Made by a program: the position numbers and the translations under genes | Shown here: piece after piece, positions 1-11,468 of the stretch | Numbering within the stretch: position 1 is the first letter of the stretch | Layout of the letters: every line of letters starts with the position of its first letter | DNA from: Aquilaria yunnanensis | Taxonomy: Eukaryota; Streptophyta; Magnoliopsida; Malvales; Thymelaeaceae | Length of the DNA: 64,000 nucleotides | Reading direction: 5' to 3' | NCBI GenBank assembly: GCA_039654915.1 | Contig: CM077600.1 | Location: 45,058,492 to 45,122,491, forward strand | The notes under the pieces: generated by a model | Told to the model about the DNA's origin: nothing | What the model saw: only the letters and a program-made list of their open reading frames with translations | The model's database searches: none

Positions 1-209
1 AAAGGGACGGAAACTATGCAGGACAAGCCAGAGAAAAGAGCATCCAGGAATCCATGACGATACTTCTGCAAAAAGACACCAAAAAACAAAAAAAAAGAAA
101 AAATAAGAAGAAGCAATTTTAATAAGCCAAGTCAATAAGATTAAATTGTGAAATGATCCCATAAAATGAGGGGAAAAGACTAATTCAAAATCTGGGTAAT
201 GGTTGCGAC

Positions 210-407
210 CTGAATGTTGAGGATGAAGGGAGTGCCAGAGTGCACATGGTTAGACACCGAAGGTTGCAGAAACGATCTAAGCTTGTGGGTAAAATTGAGA
301 TAGGAAGATACGAAGATCCATGAGAAAATCCCGAACAGAGTCGCAGCCTGCCATACTGCTATAATCCCGAACAGAGTCGCAGCCTGCCACACTGCTATGC
401 TCTCCAT
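210..407 (-). CDS. First coding exon of a lipid phosphate phosphatase delta-like membrane protein (partial, runs off left edge)
   Basis: An ATG at 407 opens a 66-codon exon beginning MESIAVWQAATLFGI. It ends at a CAG|GTCGC donor at 210/209 in phase 0, and the rest of the gene would lie left of the window. The exon encodes one hydrophobic segment followed by a basic stretch with HKLRSFLQP and GTPFILNIQ. This pattern resembles, from memory, the N-terminus of plant sphingoid-phosphate phosphatases (LPP-delta/SPP1, ER membrane, PAP2 superfamily), whose catalytic motifs would be in later exons. Twelve residues (IAVWQAATLFGI) are duplicated head to tail inside the hydrophobic segment. The family call is tentative; that this is a first coding exon is better supported than the name. 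Confidence 0.45.
328..399. repeat. 36-bp tandem duplication, two copies, in frame in the exon
   Basis: Copies at 328-363 and 364-399 differ by one base (catact versus cacact). The unit is a multiple of three, so the reading frame survives and the hydrophobic segment gains 12 residues. The near-identity suggests a recent event or an assembly artefact. Confidence 0.85.
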
Positions 408-1908
408 TCGCGACACAAACTCTCTTTTTTCTCCCCTTCTAGTCCCAAAGAGAGGCTTAGGTTAGGCGAGAATCAACGAAAAAAGGAACGGGTTTGAAGA
501 AGAAGAAAGCGGTTCAATAAATTCAAAAGATCTGTTGTTGGCTGACCTCCTGTTCCTGACCTGGGGGAGGAAATTAAGAGGAAAGTCTGCTGTGAGTAGT
601 TATCGTTAATAATCTGGAAATTAATTTAGGGTCCACAGCACACCGCAGTTTCGGTGGAATTTGGCTGGCAGAGGGGGACAGGAGAAGGGAAGGTCAGCAA
701 CACTGTTACTCATGGACCCCTGATCATGGCATAGAATCGAACGTTCTCAATCGTTCAAAATCACGTGCTTTCCTGGTTGGATTAATTACAATTTCTCTCT
801 CAGGTGAAATTATATTTTATTTCTTTTTGTTTAGATGTATACACTTTATATTTATTTTACACTTTACTTGTTTAAAAAAATTAATAATTTAAAATATTCA
901 TTAACCATAAAAAATACTGTATAAACTGAAATTATTAAAAATTTATTACTGTACAATTTAAATTAAAATTTCAGAGTTACTGTCAGATAATATAAAAAAA
1001 GAAAGGAAAGGATGTAAATTTCTCTAAAATAAAATAAGGTAAAGTATAATATTACTTATATAGGGACAAGTTATATTTAACCCTTCCTGTTATATTTATT
1101 TTGCAAAGTCAAGATTGTGTTTCTCCAGTATTTATAAGTTTGTAACTTTACGAGTTAGTATTGTTGCCAAAAAAAGGTCACTAGATTGAATTTGGTAGCT
1201 TTTGATTTAAATGACGAAGATTAATTGCTCGTGAGCTCCAGTGAGTTGCTTTGTGAAGTTTGATTCCAACTTGAAATTTTAACATTATTTGCGGAAAAGT
1301 AAAGCGGTACTACACGAGTTCCAACTCAGGATTATGATTGCTCCGATTGTAGAATTGTATCATTCAATCTTGGGTCACCGTAACTTGAATATGTTAATTT
1401 TGGCGTATGTGCACGGTGCACCAAGTAGACCGTATACCATCTCTCTCCTTGTTGGCCGGGATTTATATTTTATAACTGCGGCGTCAACAGGCAAAGCAAC
1501 CGTCTTTCGTTGACTAGTCACTGAGAATTTCCCCCGACCCAACGGTCGGTCCAAGGTCAGGAAAGGCTGGTCCTCATCCCCTCCACTCATGTTCCATGTT
1601 TTGTGGGTTTTTCATTTTAAATTTAAATTGCAAATCGAAAAAGATTGTGATACAGAAAACAAAGCTAAACCTGAATCATGGATTACAAATCATTTGATTC
1701 AATTTAAGTGAGTGCGCTGAATGAAGCATTAAGATAAAGAAACCAAAGTGAATGGCAGACCAACCTTGTTTCGTTCTTTGTATTTATTTTCCCCTTTTAT
1801 TTTCTCAGCCAAATCTCACTCTGTGTTTCTTTCACTCTGAGCTTTTGATAACATCATCTTACAAGTTTCTGTAAAATGTCTGTATTTCCAAGGCTCAAGT
1901 AACAATCA
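408..1908. other. Intergenic: upstream of the phosphatase-like exon and 3' flank of the SET-domain gene
   Basis: About 1.5 kb without a supported gene. The first part would hold the promoter of the left-hand gene, and 1600-1908 the 3' UTR of the SET gene. A piece of a small inverted-repeat transposon lies at 868-1060. The short ORFs at 1289-1513 and 1375-1590 lie on opposite strands of the same stretch, and I recognise nothing in them. Confidence 0.6.
868..1060. mobile_element. Half copy of the MITE family also at 14261-14662 and 54638-55094
   Basis: This stretch follows the right half of the copy at 14.3-14.7 kb: a TTAATAATTTAAAATAT block, then a (G)TACA(G/A)TTTAAAT block, then a degenerate TTACTGTC...TAATATAAAAA block in the same order. 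The left arm is not convincing here, so this is probably a truncated or strongly diverged copy. Confidence 0.45.
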
Positions 1909-4900
1909 CTAGTCACCAGACATGCACCTGAAGCAATTGCACTGGAAACCAAACCCTCGGGATAGAATCGTTTGCCTAGCTTCGTAACTCATACTTGTGT
2001 CGATGTAGCATATTCGAAGCTCTTCACCTGCAAAGAATGATGCACTCATCAAAACTATTTGAGCATAAAAATCTGTGACCGGTGACCAAAGCATGATTCC
2101 CAATCACAAGTTACTATATATGATCTGCTTATGTCATCTGCTGATCACAAACAACCATTGCTATGGCACAATACGCACTTAGGAATGAATTCTATTCTTG
2201 ACTGGAACTGCAGCATGGCTATATAGCTGGCTCCTGGCTGTGTCCTGACCTCATAATGAAACTGGTAATGCATGAGAAATGACTTGGAAAACTGAACCTA
2301 ACATTTTCTTCACCAAAGAAATTTGCTGTTCCTGTCTTCTAATGACTGATGTTTACATAAAAAGAAATTTTCATCCACAAATGCAGACTTTACAAAATTA
2401 AGTCTGCAGCGGAAGAGACAAACCTTCCTCAACTTCGCGAAGAGTCATCAATTTGGCATCTGAACTCTCTAACCATACAATATGCACATTGGGATCTGTG
2501 ATTTGGTATGACAAGTTAGAGGATTGCCACGTCCATTTGAATGCACATAGCAGCAGAGAACCACGTTACTTGGACTCAAATACAGGAGTCAACTGTCTTA
2601 ATCAATCAATGAATCAATGGAACCTCAAACCCAAGTTACTTGAGAGATGAGATCAGCTACATGAATCATGTGTCTCTGATTTATCCAAGAGTGTCGACCT
2701 CCCTTATGGGCATCCCATGAAATATACAAGGTAGAGACACATACAAACTCTATTTTTTACAATTAAAATATTGTCCCTTTACTTTGAAAACATAAAAAGT
2801 TGTCTACATCTATACACTAGCTGAATGTCGATTGCCACATGTTTTCATTCAGAAAATCTTCATCAAAGCATCAAGACAATGCCAAAATTCTCATCTACAA
2901 CCTCCACAATTCTAGATTGCAATTAAAAATTCTGGCAATAGATCCCTCGATAAGAAAGAATGTGGGCAATTATTTAATTCAGCTAAAGATGCACAACTTC
3001 TCTTGTACTCAAAACCTTAACCCAAGATAAAAAATTTTAAAATTTTATGTTTTGGGCACACATCGTTAGAACGGACATATTTAAGATGTTTGCACAACGA
3101 GAAGATTACCACAATCATGGTTGTAGAAAGATGGAAGCATGTAAATGGCATTTCCAACAGCAGCTCCAGCTTCTACAGAGGCTGCAGCTAATGACAGAAG
3201 ATCTTTATATGATCCTCCAGCCAATTCTATGCGGAAGGAGTTAATATGGATCCGTGCAAGCACACTAGCATACCACTGTTTGGTTAAGACTTTAAGATGT
3301 CAAAGATAACTGTTTTGTCAAAGAAAAATGTCAAAAAGTAAACAAAATAACTTGACAAAATGGAAAATGGTAATGGCAAATCTCTGCCTCACGGATACAA
3401 GCAATATCTTCATCCCTGATATTTGCCTCAGTAAAAGCCTTCCTCAAAAGAGAAAACCCTTCTTCCATCTGCCAGTTCCATACACATTAGTAATACATGG
3501 GAGATGTGAAAACCAACACATGTATAACATCCAGTACACTGAATTTTACTTTTCAACGAACTTTTCATCACTTCCATGCCCATAAATAACAAAGCTCTTC
3601 AATTGAATTGACAAAAAAATGCAGACCAAACTAGTGATAGAAACAAGCTCTAGAGAACCTCAAATGATTTGGAATTTACCAAATCTTACACAATTTGGGA
3701 TTTTATATAGCACATACACTGTCTTAGAAAGTTGAAGTCCCTCTAGCTCTCCCGCATATATGGTCTCATAAATTAATATAATGAATTCACGCATGCTGCA
3801 CATTCTGGTGTTTCTGAACACCAAATCCAGACCAATCGCTTTAAGGCCTTGACCTTCAAAATCATTTCTTGAGATAAATTGGAAGGTTGAAATATGTCAA
3901 GAATGTCAGGAGATGCAGCTTGTGATGCCACAATACAAGCCAATCGCTTAACCAGAAGCGGATATTTCATCCCAGTGGTCCTTCAAAAAGAATTTTAAAA
4001 AGTTAGAAATCAAGATCCACAATTGTGAAAGACTGTCAAAGACCATAAAAAAACTCTCCGCAAACAACTCATACACCTGTGTTCTTTGTCTACCTACTGA
4101 AAACAGTAAATCGAAGGAAGTCCATAAGAATTTCAGTCTCACAGTGATATTATTCATATGAAAAACTGAAAATCCTGAGAAACAACCAAAAGAATTAAAC
4201 TGGAGATTGTATCACATAATTATGTCCCTAAAGTGGAAATCCTACAGCTAACAAAGTAATCAGATTCAAATCAAAAGATTTGACAGCATAGAGCAACAAA
4301 TGTTAGCAGACAATCAATATTGACAGTGACTTCCTGAAGCCAATCTGTGCAACAACCTTTCTGTTAAGTGACATAGCATAAAGTTTTTCAGTAGTGTACC
4401 AGCCCAAAGCAATAATGAACTCAAAGTTGCAGTTCACTATCACTTATATGAAAGCCTGTTTCAATTTCCATGATACTTGCAGTTTGAATTTCATGAGAAA
4501 AGATGAAAAACACTAAATGCTTGAAGCTAGATTATTCTGGTCATTCCACAGTCATGGAAAGGCATGATCTAAGATTCTCTGTAAGCATGAATACAGCAAT
4601 TTAGCAGGCAAGGCAGTGAAAGCAAGAAAAATAAGAGCTATTAACTCCCGTACCAGCAATAATCATCAAAAGATGAAAAATCTACTTGCTTCTCAACACC
4701 GTAGAAATTCTGGAAAAGAAAATGCAGACAAAGAAATTAGAGCACACAAAGTAACAAAAAGTTAAATTCCTCCAGTGCTGAATGCAGAACAATAAGAAGA
4801 TGGAACTTCTCAAAGATGGAACTTCTCAAAGAAATATCTTGAAACATATTGCTTCCCAATAACTCTCTTTTAGAGTGTTCTCCGCCTACCATCAAAACAA

Positions 4901-5505
4901 AACCCACCGGACGTTCATAATTCTGGAGCGATCCTAGTTCACCAATTGTTATTGGAAGCAAATATTCAAACATGTGGTGAGCGTTGCTGTGCAAAATCAT
5001 ATAACCTCTACAACCTCCTCACAGGCATATTACTTGGCAAGTCATATTCTTGTATAGCATTCGAATGCGAAGCGAACTAAAATATCGATAAAGGACACAA
5101 ATCAGAAAGGCTTCGCACCCAGAAACGGCTAGAAAAGCCCAACAAACTAAAGTTACTGCTTACCACCTCAGAATCATGTCTGCACTCTTCGCTGCAAAAC
5201 GAAACGCTTTGCTTCTGAGACTCATCGAAACTCTTCAACCTCTTGAGACAAAGGTAACAGACCCGATTGCGATCCGCGAACGAAGGGTAAGACGCTATCG
5301 GCTTTGCGGTGTGGATTAGTTGCCCCGCACTGATTTTCCGGGTGGCAAAAACGCCGCGACCTGCTGACTCCGTCAGCGCCACTCGGATAGGAGGCGGATC
5401 GGGTCGCGTAGGCGCGGCTGTGGAGAAGAAGAGCAAAAGTGACCTCTCACGGTAAGATTCAGTTTTTAAGCGGGAAAGCCAACGGACATGGCGACCAAGA
5501 GGCAT
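1909..5505 (-). CDS. ATXR4: SET-domain protein, ATXR4/SDG38-like, with MYND-like Cys cluster
   Basis: Seven exons join in one frame: 5164-5505, 4654-4709, 3854-3980, 3399-3468, 3110-3289, 2424-2495, 1909-2027. The total is 966 bp, 321 aa, and all six introns are GT-AG. The first SET segment (ESAGRGVFATRKI, about residues 45-60) is followed by a zinc cluster with CYLCLKRL and CSEECRH. The SET core contains SFYNHDC and then DPN, the NHxCxPN motif of S-adenosylmethionine binding, with GEELRICYID near the end. The C-terminal Cys pair, in QCNCFRC, is post-SET-like. The family is known as plant ATXR4-type SET proteins, named as histone-lysine methyltransferases although their substrate is poorly established. 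The first 35 residues are Arg- and Ser-rich with few acidic residues, so an organelle-targeting peptide is possible. Length and motif order match the Arabidopsis protein as I remember it. The exon joins are my inference. Confidence 0.9.
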
Positions 5506-6150
5506 TTTCTTTGATGCTCACTTCGGAGTCAGACTGCTGCTGCGGTGCATTTCGTTTTGGAATTTTAGGTGACTAATCACACTTGCAGCCCTCAAACGTT
5601 TTGAACCAGACGAATTATCCCTTATCTTTTAACTCTGCACACATTAGTTTTAGACTTACATTAGGATCATAGAAACATTCAAATGATAATGCAACTTTAA
5701 CGGAACTAAAATTAGTATATCTTGCTCAAAACACTTTGAAATGTATACGTTGAACTGATTTCTCATTGCTTTTGTACACTCAAAATAGAATTGTTCGAGC
5801 TGTTTGTATGATCGAAGAAGGAGCAGTATCGTTCTTCAAATCGGTGATTCCAACTCAAGCAATTGGCTGCGTACGAACAAGAAACTGAAGCTGAGGAAAA
5901 CAAAATCTATTCATTTGCAAGCTGCAAATTCCCACAGATAAGACGCATGAAAACATTTCTTCACCAGTTCAGTTGTTGATGTCAAAGCCTTCCAGATTTG
6001 AAGCTTTGACAAAAAACGATCCAAACTTAGATTACACTTCATATAGGTTAACCACTACATATACTATTATTATATACACGCAAGCAGCGAATCAGCTAGT
6101 CTATGTCAATTATATCATCTGCCTTTTGTCACAGCTTTTAGTACCATAAA
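5506..6150. other. Intergenic: promoter side of the SET gene and 3' side of the DUF620 gene
   Basis: About 645 bp separate two genes on the same strand. I see no ORF, repeat or clear TATA box. By position it should hold the SET gene promoter on the left and the DUF620 3' UTR on the right. Confidence 0.5.
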
Positions 6151-9090
6151 TCATCGATCCAATGGTGATCGCCAATCCAATTCTTCCTCAGGATAGCCCT
6201 TCAAGAGTTCTTTCGGGCGGATGAAGCAGTCCATGGAGAGGCCCTGGACATTGAAGGCAACATCATCAATCGTCCATATCTCCTCCATTCGAGTGACCGA
6301 GAGGCCTGCCTTCAAGTTGTCCCCAAACCTTGTGATGATGGCATTCGACTGACCAGCATGAGATAGCATCACGTCATCGACAGCTCGATAGTCTTCGATT
6401 TTCGTGGCCATTGTGGTCTCCCAGTAAGTGGGATAGGTCCCAGGTGTCTGGATCCGGGTTAGATACGAGTCCTCTAGAAACACAAGCAACCCACTTCTTT
6501 GGCTGAAGTAGCCAAATATAACATGCTTGATCATCTCTGCACTGCTATCACTTCTGTCGGCCAGGTCCGCTTGATCAGCAGACAGCTTTAGCACAAAGCA
6601 ATCCGTGCCTGAAATTTGCTTCTCTCCCATGTATTGTGCTGAAGAAAATATAGCTGATATTACAACAGGATCCAGTCCCTGCATGAAACGTTCAATACAT
6701 AACATGGAACTCAATTAAAACAAACAAATCAGTCACAGGAATGATGTGAGAGCAGCATTTTGGCAATCATCCCATCACTTGTTAATGAAGCAATTCAATA
6801 AACTGGTAAGCTGAAAGCTAACCTATAACCGTGTTACATTCATCGGAAGCGACATGTGCTTTGAGGTTCAAAGACTTTCAGGAGGAGCCCTAGAAAACCA
6901 ATAATTGTTCCCACATGTTCCACCTTCTGCTTACTAGAATCCTTATTTTAATGCATGCAAAATGTGCATGGATATTTGAATTAATTATTTCGAATTCCAG
7001 TAATAGATAGATCATGGCTGACAGAGCCTGGTACACGACATGCCTGCTAGAAAGAATCTGACAGACTTTGGCAAGCCAGATCTGATTTAGTAAGTTCCAG
7101 CGCTCAATTAGCAGAGACATCTGAGGAAGTGAAGAAATAAGGTGATAAAAATGGTGGGGGACCAAACCACAGACCAACTTGTATCATGATTTGACCTTAA
7201 CATCGCTCCTGTTTTTTCTGTTTCAGCCAAACACAACATCTCTTGTTCGAATTCGCATACAATCTCTAGCCTGCTACAGGAATAAAATAAAACAAACACT
7301 GAAATGGCAGATTCTAGGAGAATAGTATATTACAGCATCTCAGTAGGTGCCTTGTTAAACCAATGATCAAAGTTCAGATATCATAGATCTAATGAAACAG
7401 TCACATGTTGCGGTGCCGTGCCACAGTTCCATATTAGCTTAACGTGCCGTGAAATTGTTTATGCCAAAAACAGTGCTAGCTCAATTACATAATCTAACAA
7501 CTCATGGGACCACCAATACCATAATCAAGAGGTTAACAGAAAAATAATACAACACCATTGAGCAACAAGCATTCCCGAAAATAAGGATTTATTGTTTGTA
7601 CTACTTGCCTGAAGGGCACGGCGTAGGGGGCGGACACTGCCCTTGGCTGCGTGCGCACCTAGCCATGGCGTTTGGCGCCAGGCCACTGTCCCATCGCTGC
7701 CTGCTGCAACCTTTTTGCCTTCAACAACTAGTTCAATGAGCCACTTGTTAGGAACCATTTGCCACATAACGAAGCAACCTCTTTTTGCGACCCCAGGCAT
7801 CCCAGCCACAGCAGCCGTTGTGCCCCCCAGCTCATCCACCATCGCCATTGTCACTTTCCCTGTTGCAAAAATGTTTTTCACTCTCCCTTCCAATTTCCTG
7901 CACCCTGTTGCTGCTGCGAAGTGTTCTATGATGTACTGAGCCGAGGATGCTACCTGCCAATTAAACAAACATTTAAAAAGAAGATTGAGATTGCACCTTA
8001 ATCGAACAAACATCAGTATATACATGAAGATTATTGTCTTCAACAGCTCACCTAATTTGTGCAACAAATCTGAAATGGGTCCATCTTCTAACCAATGACA
8101 ACTAAACTAGTGAGGCAATGCGTGTCATCCAAACATGATGCCATGATTAATATTCTTCTCAATAGTTGAGTGAAAAGATCAGGGCCCCCGCTTTAATTCA
8201 AAAGAATCAATCTTGGTCCTTTAGGGAAGCTCTCGTCAGAGATTTATAAAAAGGTAAGCAAATAGATTGCAAAGCAAATGAGCATCGGCACCCATCTAAA
8301 ACATATTGCCAGGTTAGAAATTGATTTAATAAAACAGGACCCACAAATGTATCCTTTTCAGATGCTTTCTGGGTCGGCAAAAGACGTGGGGACTTGAGGC
8401 ACCGGCATACGTATATCGGTGTGGGGAAGGCACTGAGAACTGAGAAAATCGAATTTGGTCTCTTTCTCAGTACAACCAAAACTTTTTCCCCCAGTCATCG
8501 CCTCATAGGTTGCTTTCTTAGTTAACCCTTTAAAAAATTTCCCCTACTACACTTAACTAAAAACAGAGGCGTCTACCCCGAAAAACAAAAACAAAGAAAG
8601 AAAGAAAATAATCCAGTTAAATCTTCTTTTTTTTTTTTTTTGGTGAAATTAAATTCCAAATCTCATACCGTGTTTGTTAAAAAGAAAACACCAAGGAAAA
8701 ATAATTGCACCGGTGGAGCAGGAAAAAAAAAAAACAGGCAGATTGTAGACATTTCGCATACTCATATGATTTCAACAGTTGTTTTTCTCTTCATTCCTTT
8801 TCAAGCATATCTCCTTACGAATACAAACAGTATAGAGCCTACATTTAACATTGCTAGAAAAAAAAATAAAAGAGTTGAGGTACCTCTTTGATGGGTGGCC
8901 TGGGGACGAAAGAAACGGGGAAGAGAGGACAAGCGAGGACGCTCAGGAGGACTTTAAGGTCAGATTTTTTGTTGAAGGAGAGAGAAAGGTGAGTCTTGAG
9001 CCAGTTCTTCCATGACAGGCCTTTCTTGGAGCAGTGGGACGAGTCTTCCTCGTTGACGGGCTCTTCGGATAGTGGAGCCAGACGATTCAT
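6151..9090 (-). CDS. DUF620 family protein, function unknown
   Basis: Three exons: 8884-9090, 7609-7953 and 6151-6678, giving 360 codons (359 aa), all joined in phase 0. The start is the ATG at 9090 (MNRLAPLSEEP), the first ATG after a TATA-like motif near 9187. The reading frame extends further upstream only through non-ATG codons. Landmarks are ASSAQYIIEHFAAATGC at the exon 2 start, CFVMWQMVPNKWLIEL, WRQTPWLGAHAAKG, and in exon 3 GLDPVVISAIFSSAQY, TDCFVLKL and the PTYWETTMATKIEDYR block. This is the plant-specific DUF620 pattern; no biochemical role is established as far as I know. Intron 2 starts with GCAAGT, a GC-AG intron, and the frame requires it. In Arabidopsis a DUF620 gene (AT5G06610) is, from memory, next to ATXR4 (AT5G06620), matching the order here. 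Confidence 0.88.
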
Positions 9091-9183
9091 CTGCTTGCCT
9101 TTTACTGTTTTTGTTGCTCTTTCTGTTTTGGACAAGAAAAACAGAGGGCTGCGAAACTGGGGAGAAAGAGGAGACAGGGAGTG

Positions 9184-9190
9184 TATATAT
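9184..9190 (-). promoter_or_regulatory. Likely TATA box of the DUF620 gene
   Basis: On the minus strand a TATATA-type box lies about 95 bp upstream of the ATG at 9090. No other ATG lies between them. This predicts a short 5' UTR of about 65 nt. No transcript evidence is available. Confidence 0.4.
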
Positions 9191-10769
9191 GAATGTAGTA
9201 CACCCTATTAGGGAGGCAGCGTGAGAAAAATCAGAACACCGCAAGATCTCCTTTTCCAAGAAAGGATTAATCACACTTTTCCCCCAAAAGAGCTCCACTA
9301 TTTACATTTTCATCCCCTAGAATTATGGACCTACCTTTCCCCCTTACTTTTGGAGCTAACCACAAACACTAACACCGCTTACCCCTTACGGGGCCAACTA
9401 CGAAAACACCTTATTTTTTTTATACTAAAAAACATGTACAAGTACAAAGATATTCGAAGATATTTAATAAATGTTTGGGGAGATTTGTTAGTTTGTTGAA
9501 ACTTAAAAGATTTCAAGTCACAATTGACAGTTGATGCACCTTATTGCTCTTAGTTAAACTCAAACCCAGCTCATGAGCTGATAATGTCTGATTGCCAGTT
9601 CGGCTGCAGTTAATACATCCCATTTAATGTGTTTTTTTTACAACCGGCTGACATGGCACATATTGCCCACTTTTTAATCCCATAATTGCCCCTAGTTGGT
9701 CTTTGTATTTACAGGATATTACCGGTCATCCAATTAATAACCTTCCCACATGTTCTAACAAGCTCCTCTTTTCCTACCTACCCGCCGACCAGCTCCCTGG
9801 TTGAAACTCACAGCAATTCTCATTTTTACGATCATCTCCGTTCATTTCGGTTGACCTCATTTCGATGGATGTGACGATAACCTCCTTTTCCAAACTTGCA
9901 CTGCCTGGACGTAATGGGTAGCTACTCCTTTCTGCCACCTATTATTCCTTCCCTTCTACGCTTTGACCATGGCCACATCCGCCAATCCAATTTATGTTTT
10001 ATTCTATTAATGACAACTAAACTCAGCCCAAAATTGATTAATTGCTGGTCTTAAAGACTGATTTAGCCCATTAAATGACCGAATCAAAGAACAGAATTGA
10101 AATCTTCAAATTGGTTCATAAAAGAAGGTATGGAGTTGGGGTTTTGAAATAGAAAAAATCAGAATAAGTTGAGATCTCCACTGCATCTGTTACCCATTTC
10201 CACTGCATTTGTTGCCCATCTCGCAGCCGCCAAATCTCATTCACACAATGTTCCAAATCCTGCTCTTCTGAACTCCCTTCTTTGAGCCCACCCACTCCTA
10301 TAGCCGATGCCGCTGCCAACTACATCCTCCTCATCCGAGCACCTGCCTTACCGTGCACAAAAAGCAGCAACATCTGCCCATCTGACGCCATCTCGATGAC
10401 TAAAGAATGTTGCATCCAGGGGAAATAGTTGAGCTGGCACAAATGTAATTACCAGATCTTTCATGGGGGAGTTTGAAACAGTTTCAAGACCAAGCCCATA
10501 AAATGTGTTAACACGAACCTGTTTTCACCAAACGAACTAGCCCTAAGACTCTACCGTTAGGCTAAAGTCTATAAACCCCCACCCCTAATTATTTAAATCA
10601 CAGTTTGCTCGCTCAATATGGAAAGAAAACATTGCTTTAAGAATTTAAATTCTTAATTTAATTGTTAAATTATTATTAAAAAATTATATTTATTAGACTA
10701 CAAGTACTATGAAACTTAAGTTATAATTTAAAAAGGTGATGTTAGGCATCGTAAAAAAAATTATTCCAT
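9191..10769. other. Intergenic, no supported gene
   Basis: This holds the distal promoter of the DUF620 gene and unassigned DNA. A minus-strand reading frame at 10116-10319 (67 aa) contains a plausible-looking stretch but no motif I recognise. It could be a gene relic. Confidence 0.45.
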
Positions 10770-11468
10770 ATGTCCCATTTTAATTGAAACATTTCTCCGA
10801 GCATAGTTTTTAATGCTTTCATCTTTTTTTTTCCCATTTTTTTCTATTTTGCCCTTCGGTCCATCTTCCCAAATGTGAACATTCTCTCCAGCGTCGATTG
10901 ATTTCTCCAGCGCTAGTCAATTTGTCGTTCTTTGGCACTCAATTTTCTCCTCATTGATCTCCGGCCCCCATTACGAATCGTCAATTTTGGCATTAATCAA
11001 ATTTGTCAATCTCTGACACCAATAGAATCGTCAATCTCCGACATCGATTTTGCACCATTGTCGATCATGCACCAACTCCGAATTGCTGACTATGAATCGT
11101 CAATCTTCAAATCTTCAGTGGCACTCGAATTGTTAATCTCCAGCACCAACTCCGAAAATGTCAATTATGAATCATCAATCTTCGAATCTCCAATATCACT
11201 CAAATCATCAATCTCCAAGTCATCAGTGGCTAAATCTTTAGTTGAATCTTCGATCTCCGAATCAGTTTGTGGCTAAGGCAGCGTTTAAGGTGGAGGTGAT
11301 TTTATAGGCGATGATTGCTATGATTGTACAAGGGAGGGGGCAAGAGATGAGGAAAGAGATTATAAGTGAAAAATAGAAAATTAAGTATAAAATATTACTA
11401 AATTAAAAAATATTTCATTTTATTTAAAACTGCTCAAAAGAAAAAACGTTTCATTTATTTTAGAACCG
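10770..11468. mobile_element. Mariner/Stowaway-like non-autonomous element, diverged
   Basis: The left end (GTCCCATTTTAATTGAAACA) pairs imperfectly with the inverted right end (AAAATAAATGAAACGTTTTT). Both arms continue to a GAGCA...GTTTTxAAT block, giving about 35 bp of inverted similarity typical of plant Tc1/mariner ends. The interior (10900-11270) is a degenerate array of units like CGTCAATCTCCGA with no transposase. The plus-strand ORF at 10932-11276 is a by-product of that array: its Ser/Ile-rich sequence mirrors the repeat. Confidence 0.5.

Noticed and set aside
7643..7939. A 98-residue plus-strand protein
   Set aside because: It is the antisense of DUF620 exon 2, which has conserved family motifs on the minus strand.
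10932..11276. A 114-residue Ser/Ile-rich protein
   Set aside because: It is a direct translation of a degenerate CGTCAATCTCCGA-type repeat inside a transposon-like element.
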